NCBI RefSeq assembly: GCF_014898055.3
Contig: NW_023601212.1
Span: forward strand, 42,582,329-42,646,328
DNA: 64,000 nucleotides
From: Talpa occidentalis
Lineage: Eukaryota > Chordata > Mammalia > Eulipotyphla > Talpidae
Direction of reading: 5' to 3'
Made by a program: the position numbers and the translations under genes. Shown here in pieces: positions 1-11,529 of the stretch (the stretch's first letter is position 1; each line of letters starts with the position of its first letter). The notes beneath the pieces were generated by a model. That model did no database searches and was not told the origin of the DNA. It saw only the letters and a program-made list of their open reading frames with translations.

Positions 1-163
1 TTGTAATGGGATGAAGGTGAGGTTACTGTTTGTGATTGAGCGGCAGGGCCCTAGCTGAAACTTGAATAATAAGAATAAATGTTGACTCACATTGTTTACT
101 TTAAATACATACAGTCTTTATTTGTCAATTATATCTCAATATAGCCTATGGGGGAGAGAATAA

Positions 164-217
164 ATGTTGGATGGATGGATGGGTGAGTGGGTGGATGAAT
201 GGATGGATGGATGAATT
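164..217. repeat. (GGAT)n / (TGGA)n simple repeat
   Basis: Imperfect tetranucleotide repeat of ATGG/GGAT units directly before a SINE. Confidence 0.85.
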
Positions 218-221
218 TTCA

Positions 222-489
222 CAAGTCTGTGGCGCAAGGGGTTAAGTGTCAGCACTATGAAGCTGTTCACAGCCACTGCAGCACGAGTTCGAGCCCTGGT
301 CAGGAAGATGACCCACATGGTGCAGAAGCCCTCTCCTGTCTCTCCTGCTGCTCCCCTCAGCAGTGTATTTCAGTCAGTCTGCCTGTTCTAGTCCCCACTC
401 TGTCTCTGGTGAATCCTTTTACCCCCTACAACTCTGGCCTGTATGCAGTTCTTGTATGCATAAATAAATAAATCTTTAAAAAAAAATAC
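222..489 (+). repeat. tRNA-derived SINE copy 1
   Basis: Has a tRNA-like box A region (TGGCGCAAGGGGTTAAG) and box B (GAGTTCGAGCCC type), the CTCCCCTCAGCAGTGT core and the AAATAAATAAATCTTTAAAAA tail shared with four other copies here. The 5' end is blurred by the preceding simple repeat. Confidence 0.85.
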
Positions 490-1904
490 CCTGATTGGTT
501 ACAAGTATCCTTAGCTATTAAGTCCAGTAATTTTAGATGACTCATGGAGAAACATTTTCTATTCATTTCTTATGTACTTATGTTAAATAAGAGACCTGTC
601 TTGATACACAGAAGAGAAAATATATATTTGGACTAGACATTCAACCCACCATCCAATGCACATAATAATAGAAATAGATATGTTGTTTTAAAATAAATAA
701 GGAAGAGCACTGAAATAAAACTATTAAGTAATAGAAAGGTAATAAGTATAGGATTAAGATAGTGACAGATGATGGGAGGGCTGAAATTTCAGAACCAGAA
801 ACTTTACTATCCAATTCAGATGAAGATGGAGGAAGAGGCTAAAGATCTCTCAACTTGAGTTTGGCAAATATTAGTGGACCCATCTTTCCAAAATTAAAAA
901 AAAAAAAGAAGCAAGAAGCAGATGGGCTCAAAACTTGAAGAAGGATATTTTAAAACAATTGTAAGAGGTTCCACTTACCTCAGCAGGTAATAAACTTAGC
1001 CAAGATTTTTTTTATCCCTCTTTATTTCAATAATGCTTTCTTATTTGTTACAAGCCTGCCCCCCACCCTGCCCCAGGAGATGGAAGGGGGTGGCATTTCA
1101 AGGTGAAGAAGGCAATACAAATAATTAGAGTTTCGCTGCTTTGGCAGAAGAAAGGCCAGGGAAGGTTGTGTGAAGGATGTGACATTTGAGCTGGGACTTC
1201 AGGGAGAGATTGGATTTCAACAGGTGCAGAAGAGGGGGTTGGGCTCCTGCACATAGAAACCAGAGGGTATCGCCATGCAGGTAGCTTTCCCTGGACTTGG
1301 GGTGTGAGAGGTTAGGAGATGGGAGGGGTGCAGGGATGGACCTGTAGGGTCTTTTTTTTTTTTTTTCCTGTAGGGTCTTAAAGCCAGTTTGCATGCCTGA
1401 GGGTTGATGTAGTGAACAATGAGGAGCTACCAAGAGCTCTTAAGCAGGGGAGGAACCACCTGTTGTTGGTTGGTTTTGAAGCACATGGGAGCTTATTTTT
1501 TTTAGGGATATGAATTTTTAGAGATATTGAAGGTATCTTCATTGATAACTGGCTGCCTGTGAGGTTACAGGAAACAGAGGAGGAGCGAGAGGGAGGGGAG
1601 AAGAAAGCAGAGGACAGGAACAGGTGTCAGCCCCACTTCTCTGCTTTCAGAGAGATGAAGACCAGTAAAGAGCAAGTTGAAAAGCCTTAGGATGAGAAAT
1701 CCATGGCAGTGGGCTTCCTGGTCATGTCACCTTGGGTAGGTTGTGGCTCCACTGTAGCCTCCATCCCTTTACAGATAAAATGGCAGAGATGGGCATGAGG
1801 CAAGGTGGTGTTCGCAGGGCATGAGGCCCATACTTGGCACAGAGTACCGGCTGGACAAATATCAGCTCTTCCATTCTGCAGCTCAATTCAAGCTATCTCA
1901 GCAA
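490..1904. other. no gene found
   Basis: AT-rich unique-looking or very old repeat sequence with A- and T-runs (about 896-910 and 1351-1367). Short frames only, none with recognisable protein features. Confidence 0.6.
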
Positions 1905-2160
1905 TCCTTAACTAGGTTGAATTGTGCCCCCCCAAGGGGCCATATGGAAATGTCCAGAGATACTTTCCATTGTTACACTGTAGAAGAGGTTGCCACTGGC
2001 ATCTAGTGCCAGTAATTTCTCTATTTAATTTCTCTAGTGCCAGTAATTTCTCAAAATTACTTCTCATAGGCAAGCACGCAGCAGCACTCAGGACTACCAC
2101 CAGCACCCCCAGAGGATGATCTAGCGCCAAATGCTAGCACTGTAGAGAAAGGTTGAGTTA
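1905..2160 (+). mobile_element. MER20-like hAT element
   Basis: Reads as a diverged MER20 pattern: AGGTTGAATTGTGCCCCCCC, AAATGTCCAGAGA, GCCACTGGCATCTAGTG, ending AGAAAGGTTGAG. A 32-bp local duplication (CTAGTGCCAGTAATTTCTC at 2004 and 2036) interrupts it. Confidence 0.6.
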
Positions 2161-3329
2161 CCTTGGGTCTAAAAGACCCTATGGGCCATTCAGAGAGACA
2201 CCGAAGAGGCCACCAGGTCCGTAAGAAAATGAGCATCTCCAAGTCACCTGCATTGGGAAGACAGTGGATACCAAGGAGTGAGTCAGTAATGTCATTTTGG
2301 AGGGAGGTGGACAGAGAAGAGAATGGAGAGATAGAGGCGTTGATCACAGCTACATTTGGAGAGGCTATAGACAGACAGAGCTGCAGATAGAAGTGGTCAA
2401 CATCCAGGAGGTTGAGAAAGAGTGGTAATAGGTTCTGTCACCTGTGCCCAGAGGTCAAGAAGCCCAGACTCAAGAAAGGGCCAGGGCCGTGTGATTATCA
2501 GGTCACCAGAGTCTGCAGCCTGGCAATAGTCAGGGCTCAAGAGACTGAGGTTAGGGAAGGAGGAGAGGAAGTAAAGGCAGTGGCCAGGCCAGGAAGATGG
2601 TACCAGGAAGACACCTGGAAGCAGATAAGGCAGAGCATGGCATGGAGTGTAGGAGGAGCCTTTCCTGGGGCTCCAGAAGCTCAGACTTTTAGGGGCACAG
2701 ATTAAGACAAGAGATCTCAAACACTATTAGGGAGGGGTGTAATATGGTGCCACTACTGTACAAAAACAGTTTTGTGGTTCCTTAAGAAGCTAAACATAGA
2801 ATTGCTTTATGAATCAGCATATGTGAATTTCACCTCAATTTTTAAAAAGTGCTGGCAGGAAACAAAGCACTCGAATGGGGTAATTTGAAAATAGTTTAAT
2901 AAAGGTCTATTTTCAAAGGGATAGTATGCCAGGGGCTAATTTTCATTCCTGAGGTAGGGGACCAAGAGGCCAAAGCAGTTACTGGAACTCAGATCAGATA
3001 GGGTTGTGTGGAGAGGACTTAGTGGCAGGAACTGTGAACCTTTAGCAGAGGAACATAGCCAGCCTGCATTGGACCACATAAGAAAGGAGATGAGTTATTA
3101 ATACCCTGACTTAACCCTCCTCCTTCCCACCAATGCTTGCTGTGGCTCCCCATTGGTTGAATTTAACTGCAAGCCACGAGGCAAAAGGGCCTGTTGAGTT
3201 GTCTCCAGGAGTCAGACTCCCAGGAAACAAAACAGAAGGGTGAAGATGGGACAGGAGATATAAGAGATTTGAAGCAAAAACAGGAGCAGTTCAAAGGTAT
3301 GGAGAAAATGGGGGAACTCATGACTCATA
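2161..3329. other. no gene found
   Basis: No recognisable coding sequence; possible ancient L2 pieces near the right end. Confidence 0.6.
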
Positions 3330-3760
3330 GCTCTCTTGCTCTCGATCCACGCACCAGCTGCTCATAATCATTTTTACCAGACCCACCAAGGCCATGTCTC
3401 CCACCTCAAAACCATTGCACATGCTCTTCCTTCTGGTTGGAATTCTTTTTCCTCTCATCTACTCAACTACTCTTCCTTATACTACAGGTCTAAGCTCAAA
3501 TTTTCTCTGAGGTCTTGCCCAACTTCTGGGTTCAGTTCAAGCCCATACTCAATGCACCTACAGGTCTTGAACTTCCTCAGAAAAAAATCAGTCTGGAAGG
3601 ATTTGTTTAGCTACTGTCTCTCCTTAGATAGGACTGTGAGCTCCATGCAGGTTGACAGGGTCTGTCACATTTCTCATGGGACTGCATTTTTCCCAATCCC
3701 ATTTGGCAGACAGCACATATTCATTCAACAGACGTTAAATTCCCAGAGACACCAGACATT
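3330..3760 (+). repeat. L2 3'-end
   Basis: The longest frame here (165 codons) is not a gene: the sequence follows L2 (CACATGCTCTTCCTTCTGG, AGCTCAAATTTTCTCTGAGG, GACTGTGAGCTCCATG). Confidence 0.7.
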
Positions 3761-3834
3761 GTACTGTAATGAACAACATAGCACATTCCTACTCTCTGGA
3801 GATGACATAAAGCATGCAATTAAAAACATATAAC

Positions 3835-4330
3835 TTAGGAGGGTTCTACATGGCATATCCTATAGAGAAAAATCCAGCGAGGTAAGGAGATGAGAAAGGC
3901 CTGTCTGAAGAGGTGATATTTGAGTGGAGCCCAGAGGGAAGGAAGGAGATATCTAGAGGAAGAGCATCCAGGCAGAGGGCACAGCCTGGGCAAAGGTTCT
4001 GACACTGGAGAACAACCAAGACCAGTGAGGCTCAAGCAGAGCCAATGATTGGGAGAACAGTAGGAGGCCAGGGCAGGGAAGTGATGAGCAGATCCTTCAG
4101 GGTCTGGTGGGCCACTAGGAGAACTTTTACTCTTATAAAGGTGGGAACCATGAAATGTTCTGTGCTGAGGATGGGATCTGACCTAGATTTTAAGACTCCC
4201 TCTACTGGCCTTGGACCTGCGCTGCCACACTACAGGGACCGAGAGCTGTAACAGGTAGTGAAATTTGGGATTTATTTTCAAGGTTGAACAGGCCAGAATT
4301 TGTTGATGGATGGGATGAGGGTGAGTCAAG
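3835..4330 (-). repeat. L2-like, antisense
   Basis: AGGTGATATTTGAGTGGAGC and AGAGGGCACAGCCTGGGCAA are typical antisense L2 phrases, diverged. Confidence 0.55.
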
Positions 4331-4904
4331 GGTGACTCCAGGGCTTTTGGTCTAGGTCACATCAGTGTAAAATAGAGAATAAAAGAGAGAGGGGGAATAA
4401 AGAGAAAGCCTACACATGGGAAGAAAGATATGAGAGGGAATTTCCAAGGGAAGAGGAGGATGATAGCAACTAAGAGCCAGGTGGGTGCAAGGAGACAGCT
4501 TGAGATGAGTGGAAAGTGGAGGAATCCTCAGAAGCAAGAGAGATAGAGAGTGTGTCCCCTAGAAATGGGGAAGAATGGGATGGGGGTGCTGTTGGGGAGG
4601 GAGCTGAGAAGACTCAGGTGCAAAGACCCCTCTTTCTGTGGGGGTTTGGGAGAGAGTCTGTGGTTCCTCTCCTGCCTGGGTGAGAAATTCTAGTGATCAG
4701 TAACTCTGGATGAGCCAATGGAGGTGGGGAAGCTGGCCTTTGTCTAGATTGACCCAGACCCCTCCTGTCCTTCACATACACCTGTTTCTATTTCCCCATA
4801 GTTCAAGTGACTAAATCTCCACTTCCCTGTATCAGGGCTCAGGGACACGGGATTTGTGGAGTGGAAGGTAGGTGACACTGCTAATGTCACCAACACCTCA
4901 TTCA
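4331..4904. other. no gene found
   Basis: Purine-rich (GA-rich) stretch to about 4620, then unique sequence; no coding features. Confidence 0.6.
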
Positions 4905-5262
4905 GACCTCCCTCAGCCAGCTGGACTCCATTCCAATACACCTCCTTCAATTTAAAGCTCTCCTATCTCTCAGTCAATCAAACTCCAATCTCCTATTTCT
5001 CATCCAATTGAACTCTTCCCCCTGTCCCCCCCTCCAGTCAAGCCCACAGTTGATCAGACTCTGCTTCAACTAGATTTACCTTCTGCTCCTTAGCCAACTG
5101 ACCCTCAGTCAATCAAACCCCCTTCTTTCTTCCCAACCTATGAGCCTTTGCCCACCTTACCACTTACTTCCACCTTCCAGTCCCTCAGCTAATCAGACTT
5201 GGCTCTCCCCCGACCTGGGCCTATCAAAATACCTCTCTTGTCTGTCAGCCAATAGAATGCAC
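4905..5262. repeat. diverged minisatellite with CCAAT/CAATCA units
   Basis: About ten degenerate units such as CAGCCAGCTGGACTCC, CAGTCAATCAAACTCC, CAGCTAATCAGACTTGG and CAGCCAATAGAATGC recur at irregular spacing in a pyrimidine-rich background. SINE copy 2 is inserted at its right end. Confidence 0.6.
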
Positions 5263-5269
5263 CTTTAGG

Positions 5270-5508
5270 GCACAGCACTGTGAAGCTGTCCACAGCCTCT
5301 GCTGTGCCGGTTCCATTCCTGGCTGGCCAGGGAGATACCCACATGGTGTGGCAGACTTCTCCTTCCTCGCCCGCTGCTCCCCTCAGCAGTGTTTTCAGTC
5401 CGTCAGCCTGTTCTGCTCCCCGCTCTGTCTCTGGTGAAAACTCTCATCCTCCCACACCTCTAGGCTGTACCCCAGTTCTTGTATAAATAAATAAATCTTC
5501 AAAAAAAA
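5270..5508 (+). repeat. tRNA-derived SINE copy 2, 5'-truncated
   Basis: Same family as the other copies but begins at GCACAGCACTGTGAAGC, lacking the box A start. Flanked by a 13-14 bp direct repeat, (A)ATGCACCTTTAGG at 5256-5269 and 5509-5521, the target-site duplication. Confidence 0.92.
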
Positions 5509-5521
5509 ATGCACCTTTAGG

Positions 5522-8214
5522 AGCAGCCTCAGCATCTAGGCCTGACTGCTCCTATCAGTTCCATGGCTTTGGGCACACGCCTTAGTATATTTGTGCCTCA
5601 TTCTTCTCAAATGTAAAATGAGGTTGGTCATCCTCCTGCCTCCTTAGGATGAGCCAACCTGAAGAGTAGTCTCTCCTTAGGAACATGTTTCCAAATATAT
5701 GTTACTTTTTTCCTCTGACCTCCCTCAGGCTCCCTAAAGCTATTCCCTCTGCTGCCAAACCCTTCCATGCCAGACCAGCTCCTATTCACCCTCCAGAACC
5801 CAGGTGGAGGAGCCCCTCCTCCATAGCCTTTCTATGCCCCCTTCCCAAGCTGTACACTAGCTCCTCATTCATGACCACATGGGGCTGAGGTGTCTGCCTG
5901 CAGTTGCCCCCTGGCTGGGAAGAACCTCAGACCCTCAGTCTGGGGCAATTTGGGGTCCCAGAATTTCTCCACATGAAACTGAGCACAGAATATTGGTACC
6001 ACTTGAATAACTGCTAACTAACTGGATCACTGAATAAATCAATTTTAAGAATAATCAACAGGAGAGGGAGTCCAGAATTAGAGTTTGGGGAAATCATTAA
6101 ATTTCTCAAAATTGTGTGCAAAATCCTAATCTTTCAAGGAAGATTAGAAGCCATGTTTGGGCAGGTGGGGCACCTGAAGGGCCTCATTTTACAAACTGGA
6201 GGGCCAGAGAAGGTCAATGATATGACCATGATTACCCAGCCTGATGGAAAAAGAGTCAGAATTTTAACTCCTATAATCTGTCTGAGGAAGCTTTTCTGGA
6301 TTTGATAACGAGCATATGGAAGGCCTTCATCCTCATGAGCCCATTTAGGAACAAAAAAAAATTCATATTTATGAGAAACCCAATAGCCATTCAGTTGACA
6401 GACATTTATTGAACACCTGAACACCCTGGGATGCAGACCTGAGCGGGACAGGTGCCTGGCCTCCTGAAGTTTCCATCCAAGTTGGGGAGTAGCAATAAAT
6501 AAGCAAATGAATAAAAATGAGTAGCAATAAATAAGCAAATGAATAAGATAATGCCAGATAGGGAAATTAGTAAAAAGAATGAGTACAGGGAGGGACCAAG
6601 AACCTAGCTTAGATAAGGTAGAAGGGGCCAGGTTTCTAGGAGAAACTGATGTTTGAACTGAATGATAAGGAAGATATAAATAGGAGCATCCCAAGCAAAG
6701 GGAGTGTAAGCTCAAAGGTCCTAGGGCTGAATGAGGGTGTCATCCTCAAGAAGCAAGGGGCCAATGAGCTGAAGTGGGGAACCCCCTAGGAGAGGAGATC
6801 AGAGGGGTGGTTTGTGAAGGGTTTTGTGTATGCAAGCGCAAATGAGAGAGAAGGGGAAGAGAGATAGAGGCAGGGCAGATCCTCCAGGGCAAAGGGACAA
6901 CAGGAGCTAATGCCCAAAGGCAAGGAAGTGCCCAAACCACCCTCTATTGGGCACCTGAAGCCAGCCTCTGGCTGTGCTTGTATCAACTATAGAGCAGAGA
7001 GGAGTGAGTGGGTTGGGGCAAAGGTGACCTCTACCAGGTAACCAGTTGTCCTTTGTGAACATGGGTCACCCCAGGCTGATTCAGCAAGATTCTGTATTAT
7101 CAAAGTTCAGTTCCTCAAAGAGCAAAGCAACACAGCAACAAATCCCACCACCATCACCACCCAAAAGACCTGCCTTAAGAATCTTGCTTTGGTAGCTTCC
7201 AGAGAATTAAGTTTCAGGAAACCTCAAGCACGCTTGCGTGTTTGCATGGATCCAGTCATCAATTGCTGTATGACTTTTGGTAAGTTGTTTTACCCATCCG
7301 AGCCTCAGCTAACTACTTCTTTTGGTTTTTTGAGTCATCTGTACATCAAAGTGTTGCCAGAAAAAAACAGATTCTTATCTGCCTGCCATAATTGTCAAAC
7401 TAAAGACAAAAGACAGGGATTGGCTCTTTAATATGCACTTTAATGAGATCCTCAAGCTAATCTAAGAACACCCAACATTGTGCTCCAAAGAAAACCATTC
7501 TAACAACTCATCTCTAACAGCCTATTTTATAGTGAGTTAAGCAAAGACAGTTATCAGTAAACAGCCTTCACTCCAGGTGGTTAACAACTTCTGGGAGTTT
7601 TATGGTGCCCTGTTTTCCTGGCAGCTTCCCCTCCACTGGCACCTGGATTTAGAGCACTTCAGTCCTTCAGGGACAGCTCAGTATCTGACAGAAATGCCAT
7701 CCATCACTCTTCCAGGAGCCTCCTGGACTGGAAAGTTAACTCACAGCAAACAAGTCATAGGTCAAACAATGCGTAAGTACAGATTCCTAAACTATGCATG
7801 GTGCCTTTTCATCCTTCTCTGTAGGCCCTATCACTGTCAAAATGCTTAATACAGGTCCTTCCTCTGCCTACACTGCCACATTCATTCTCCACAATAAGTT
7901 AGGGATTGGAGTATGATCTTTCTATAGGCAGAGAGATGGAGACTCAGAGAAAGAAAGGAAGTTGTCCAAGTTGGGAGTTAAAACCAGATCTGTCAGATTC
8001 TAGGGACAGTGAGACCTTGGAGGGCCCAGTCTTACAGGAGCCCCCTTAACAAGTTTCTGGCACCCCAGGGTCACTAAGCAAATGGAGCTATTCTAATGGT
8101 CATCAGCCTCAGGATGGTGCTGTGTCACCTCGCCCAGCCTGTTTCCTCCCCTGAAAAATGGGAACTTAGAATTCTCTCCTGGCTGACTTTGGGAGGCATA
8201 TATAGTGTATTAAA
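5522..8214. other. gene-free, old repeats
   Basis: An L2-like stretch near 5690-5880, a MIR-like piece near 6170-6280, the L2-like copy at 6385-6720 listed separately, MIR-like pieces near 7250-7340 and 7870-7990. No coding features. Confidence 0.55.
6385..6720 (-). repeat. L2-like, antisense, with a 32-bp tandem duplication
   Basis: Begins GACATTTATTGAACACCTG and has AGAAACTGATGTTTGAACTG, L2-type phrases. AGTAGCAATAAATAAGCAAA occurs twice, at 6488 and 6520. Confidence 0.6.
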
Positions 8215-8935
8215 ATAAATGGTATGGTTTGGCAGTTTCTCAAAAAATTAAACCTAGAGTTATCACGTGACCTAACAATTCCATTCTTAGATATAGACCC
8301 CCAAAATTGAAAACAGCACACAAACAAGTACATGTGCATAGCAATACTTAAATAGTCCTAAAATAGAATATTATTCAGTCATCACTAGGCATAGAGCCCT
8401 GACACAGCTACATGGATGAACCTCAAAAGCATCAGCCTGAGGGAGACAAGCCAGAGAAAAGGCCACATAATATACATTCTGGGCAGTTCTCCTGCCCACC
8501 TGTGACTATGCAGGCCTTCCTCTGCCTCTCTTAACAAACCTGTCCCTTTCAAGGGCAGCTCTTTATGCCCACTGGTGTCTGTATAGACATCCTTTCTTTC
8601 CTTTCCATTTTTTATAATAAACCTGCCCTTTTGGATATAATATACACATGATTCTGTTAATCTGAAATGCCCAGAATAGGTAATTATTTTTTAGATAGAA
8701 ATCAGAGTGGTCATTGCCAGAGGTTGGGGCAACCAGAAGTTGAGGGGAGGGGTAAACAGGAAGTGGTTGCATAATTGGTGGGGGGATTTCCATCTGGGAT
8801 GATGAAAATGTTTTGGTACTAGATACAGGTGATGGTTTCATAACACTGTGAATATTTTAAATGCCACCAAATTGTTCACATTGAAATGATTAATTTTATG
8901 ATGTATGAATTTCACCTAAATAAAAAATAAATGTG
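8215..8935 (+). mobile_element. old L1 3'-end fragment with an internal insertion
   Basis: Recognised from the L1 ORF2 tail (TGGTTTGGCAGTTTCTC, later ACATGGATGAACCTCAAAAGC) and the 3' region ending in CACCTAAATAAAAAATAAATG. Interrupted at 8477-8636 by unrelated sequence. Confidence 0.75.
8477..8636. mobile_element. unassigned 160-bp insertion in old L1
   Basis: Unrelated to the surrounding L1 and flanked by a perfect 10-bp direct repeat, ATAATATACA (8467-8476 and 8637-8646). Contains AATAAA near its right end but no long A-tail. Could be an LTR fragment or other small element; the family is not recognised. Confidence 0.6.
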
Positions 8936-9657
8936 GGAAATGCGTTGATATGATTTCAAGTCACCAATTTCTTTGCCATGGCCATTATAATTCCCAGAGA
9001 CAGAGATAGAGAAATCAAGCACAGAAAAGGCAGGTGCTCCACACAGAAAATGGGGAAGCCTAAATTGAACCTGAGGTTTCTCTGACCTCAAGAAGTTTCC
9101 ACTCCTCTGCCTGGGAGCCATGCAGGTGACAAACACCCACAGTAAGAGCACCACTCTTAGCACAGGTGATTCAGCTAGAGGGCAGACGTCACAACTCAGA
9201 ACATTGTTCTGAGTTTCACCTGATTCTTTTCCCCGGGCCCAGAAGAAACCAGCTAGGGAATTTCAAGCTAAGGGGCTGTCCTTTGTTCAGACATAAAACC
9301 TTCATTATTGTCCCTTCTCCATGTCTAGTGCCATGCTGATGCCTCAAGATTACTCAGTCCTGGAGCCAGCACCCAAGGAGTTCCCCCTGGTGAATATGGA
9401 GTTGGACAGATACTTCCAACCTCTTGTTGTCAGGGCTAAGCCAGAGAAAGAAGCCTGAAGCTAACAAAGCCAAGAGGAGAAAGCTAGATTGGGAAGGGAA
9501 GCCTTCCTGGAAAGGGAGATATTAGAGATGGGTTTTGAATACTATATAGGAGTCCACTGATTCAAAGGAAAACTCTTGTGGGTATTTTACACACTCACAT
9601 GCTTTACTAGTGGGAATGCAAAGCTACTTGAACCATGCTGAGGGGAAACTGGTAATA

Positions 9658-9851
9658 CAGTCCTGCATCACTTAATAATGAGGATACAGGAAATACGTTT
9701 TTAAGTGATTTCATCATTGTCCAAATATCAACCTGTAATTACACAATCTTAGATGGTATAACCTTTTACATACCTAGGTTATATGCTATTGTAACCACTG
9801 TCATATATGTGGCCCGTTGTTGACAAAATGTCATTAAGTGCCACATGACTA
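9658..9851. mobile_element. MITE-like DNA transposon with TA target duplication
   Basis: About 194 bp with terminal inverted repeats: CAGTCCTGCATCACTTAA at the left matches the reverse complement of TTAAGTGCCACATGACTA at the right with a few mismatches. TA dinucleotides flank both ends, as for Tc1/mariner/pogo-type elements. No coding sequence. Confidence 0.75.
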
Positions 9852-9929
9852 TATTGGCAAAATTATGTTTGTACATTTACAGGAATATATCTTGATAATT
9901 TCCTTGCAAAAATGAGAAAAGAATGAACA

Positions 9930-10240
9930 AAGCTTTTCACATCAGTGCTAAACTATAGTATAAATATTAAAAGACTGGAAATCACCCATATGTCCATAAG
10001 TAGAGAAATGGTTGGATAAATTATGGCACAGCCATATGATATACTCCTGTAAAAAGGAGTGAGGAAGATCTCTATTAATTGGCATGGAGAGATAGCCAGA
10101 AGACAGTGGTAAGTGGATTCTATCAGTGTGTATGCATACTCAATAACATCACATGATATAATATGATATGATGTAGTATAATATAGTATACTTTTAATGA
10201 AAATATAAACCATGATAAAATTATTATCTGAGAAGGAGGG
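9930..10240 (+). mobile_element. old L1 fragment
   Basis: Contains the L1 ORF2 end signature (AACCCATATGTCC-type, GAGAAATGGTTGGATAAATT, TATGGCACAGCC) in a diverged copy. Confidence 0.6.
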
Positions 10241-10307
10241 AAAAATATGATGGAGGATACAAGGATACAGGAAGAGAAGCTAGATGGCTCTCTATAGATT
10301 TAGCTTT

Positions 10308-11516
10308 ATATTTTATTTTTATTTTTATTTTTTAGTTATTATTTTATTTTAAATAATTCTTACATCATTTTTAATTTTTGCACACCATATGCATTTTCAT
10401 TTTGGTTATATTCCCCATACAATTCCCCCACCCCTTATTTTAATCCTAATCCCTCCTCTGCTCCCCCCCGCCCAGTAGTGTGTCTCTGGTCTACAGTTAC
10501 TTACTCATTTTGATTTTTTCTTTGTTATAATTAGTCTTTTTCCTGGTCCCTTATTTAGGTTTCCTAAATTCCTGCTATGAATGAGACCATTCAGTATTTT
10601 TCTTTTTTTCTGGCTTATTTCACTGAGCATGATCCCTTCCAGCTCCATCCATGTTACTGCAAATTGCATGAGTTTATCTTTTTTGATGCTGAGTAATATT
10701 CCATTGTGTATATGTACCACATCTTCTTGATCCAGTCATCTATTTTTGGGCATTTGGGTTGTTTCCATAGCTTAGCTATTGTAAACAGTGCTGCTATAAA
10801 CAGAGAGCTGATGAGACTCAACAAAAACAAAGTTAATAATCCAGTGGGCCTCCCTGGTGGCGCAGCAGTTGAGCGCTGGGTTGCGAAGCTGCCTGCAGCC
10901 TCTGCAGCGCCGGTTCAATCCCCGGCTGCCAGCAAGGGTCCCACATGGCGCGCAGACCCCTCCTGCCGCCCGCTGCTCCCCTCAGCAGTGTACTTCATCA
11001 GTCTGCCTGTTCTGCTCTTCGCTCTGGCTCTGGTGAATCCTCTCACCCTCCTGCGCTTCTGACTGTACCCAGTGCTTATATAAATAAATAAATTAATTAA
11101 AAAAAAACCAAAGTTAATAATCCAGTCAAAAAATGGGCAGAAGAGCTAAAAAGAAACTTCTCCAAAGAGGAAATGCAAATGGCCAACAGGCATATGAAAA
11201 AATGTTCAACATCACTTGTAATCAGGGAAATGCAAATCAAAACTACCATGAGATACCATCTTACACCAGTGAGAATGGCACTTATTAAAAAAACTAGCAA
11301 CAACAAATGCTGGCAAGGATGTGGAGAAAAAGGAACTCTCCTGCACTGCTGGTGGGAGTGTAAAATGGTTCAACCACTATGGAAAGCTGTGTGGAGATTC
11401 CTCAACCTACTAAAGATAGAGCTTCCATATGATCCAGCAATTCCACTCCTAGGGATTTACCCAAAGGACACAAAAACATTAATTTAAAAGGGCACCTGCA
11501 CCCCAATATTTATAGC
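10308..11516 (-). mobile_element. twin-primed (5'-inverted) L1 fragment
   Basis: Bases 10308-10811 read as the L1 3' end in antisense (T-rich start, 3' UTR, end of ORF2). Bases 10812-11516 are ORF2 sequence in sense, interrupted by SINE copy 3. In L1 coordinates the inverted piece ends where the antisense piece begins (both at TTTATAGCAG). A 12-bp target-site duplication with two mismatches, AGATTTAGCTTT / AGATCTACCTTT, lies at 10296-10307 and 11517-11528. This is the hallmark of twin priming. Confidence 0.88.
10846..11109 (+). repeat. tRNA-derived SINE copy 3, nested in an L1
   Basis: Full-length copy starting GGGCCTCCCTGGTGGCGCAG. Flanked by a perfect 17-bp target-site duplication, AAAGTTAATAATCCAGT (10829-10845 and 11110-11126), and inserted into L1 ORF2 sequence. 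Confidence 0.96.
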
Positions 11517-11529
11517 AGATCTACCTTTT

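Noticed and set aside
3336..3833. 165-codon frame as a gene
   Set aside because: Sequence follows the 3' end of an L2 element.
6134..6715. 193-codon antisense frame as a gene
   Set aside because: Low-complexity translation covering MIR/L2-like repeats and a 32-bp tandem duplication.
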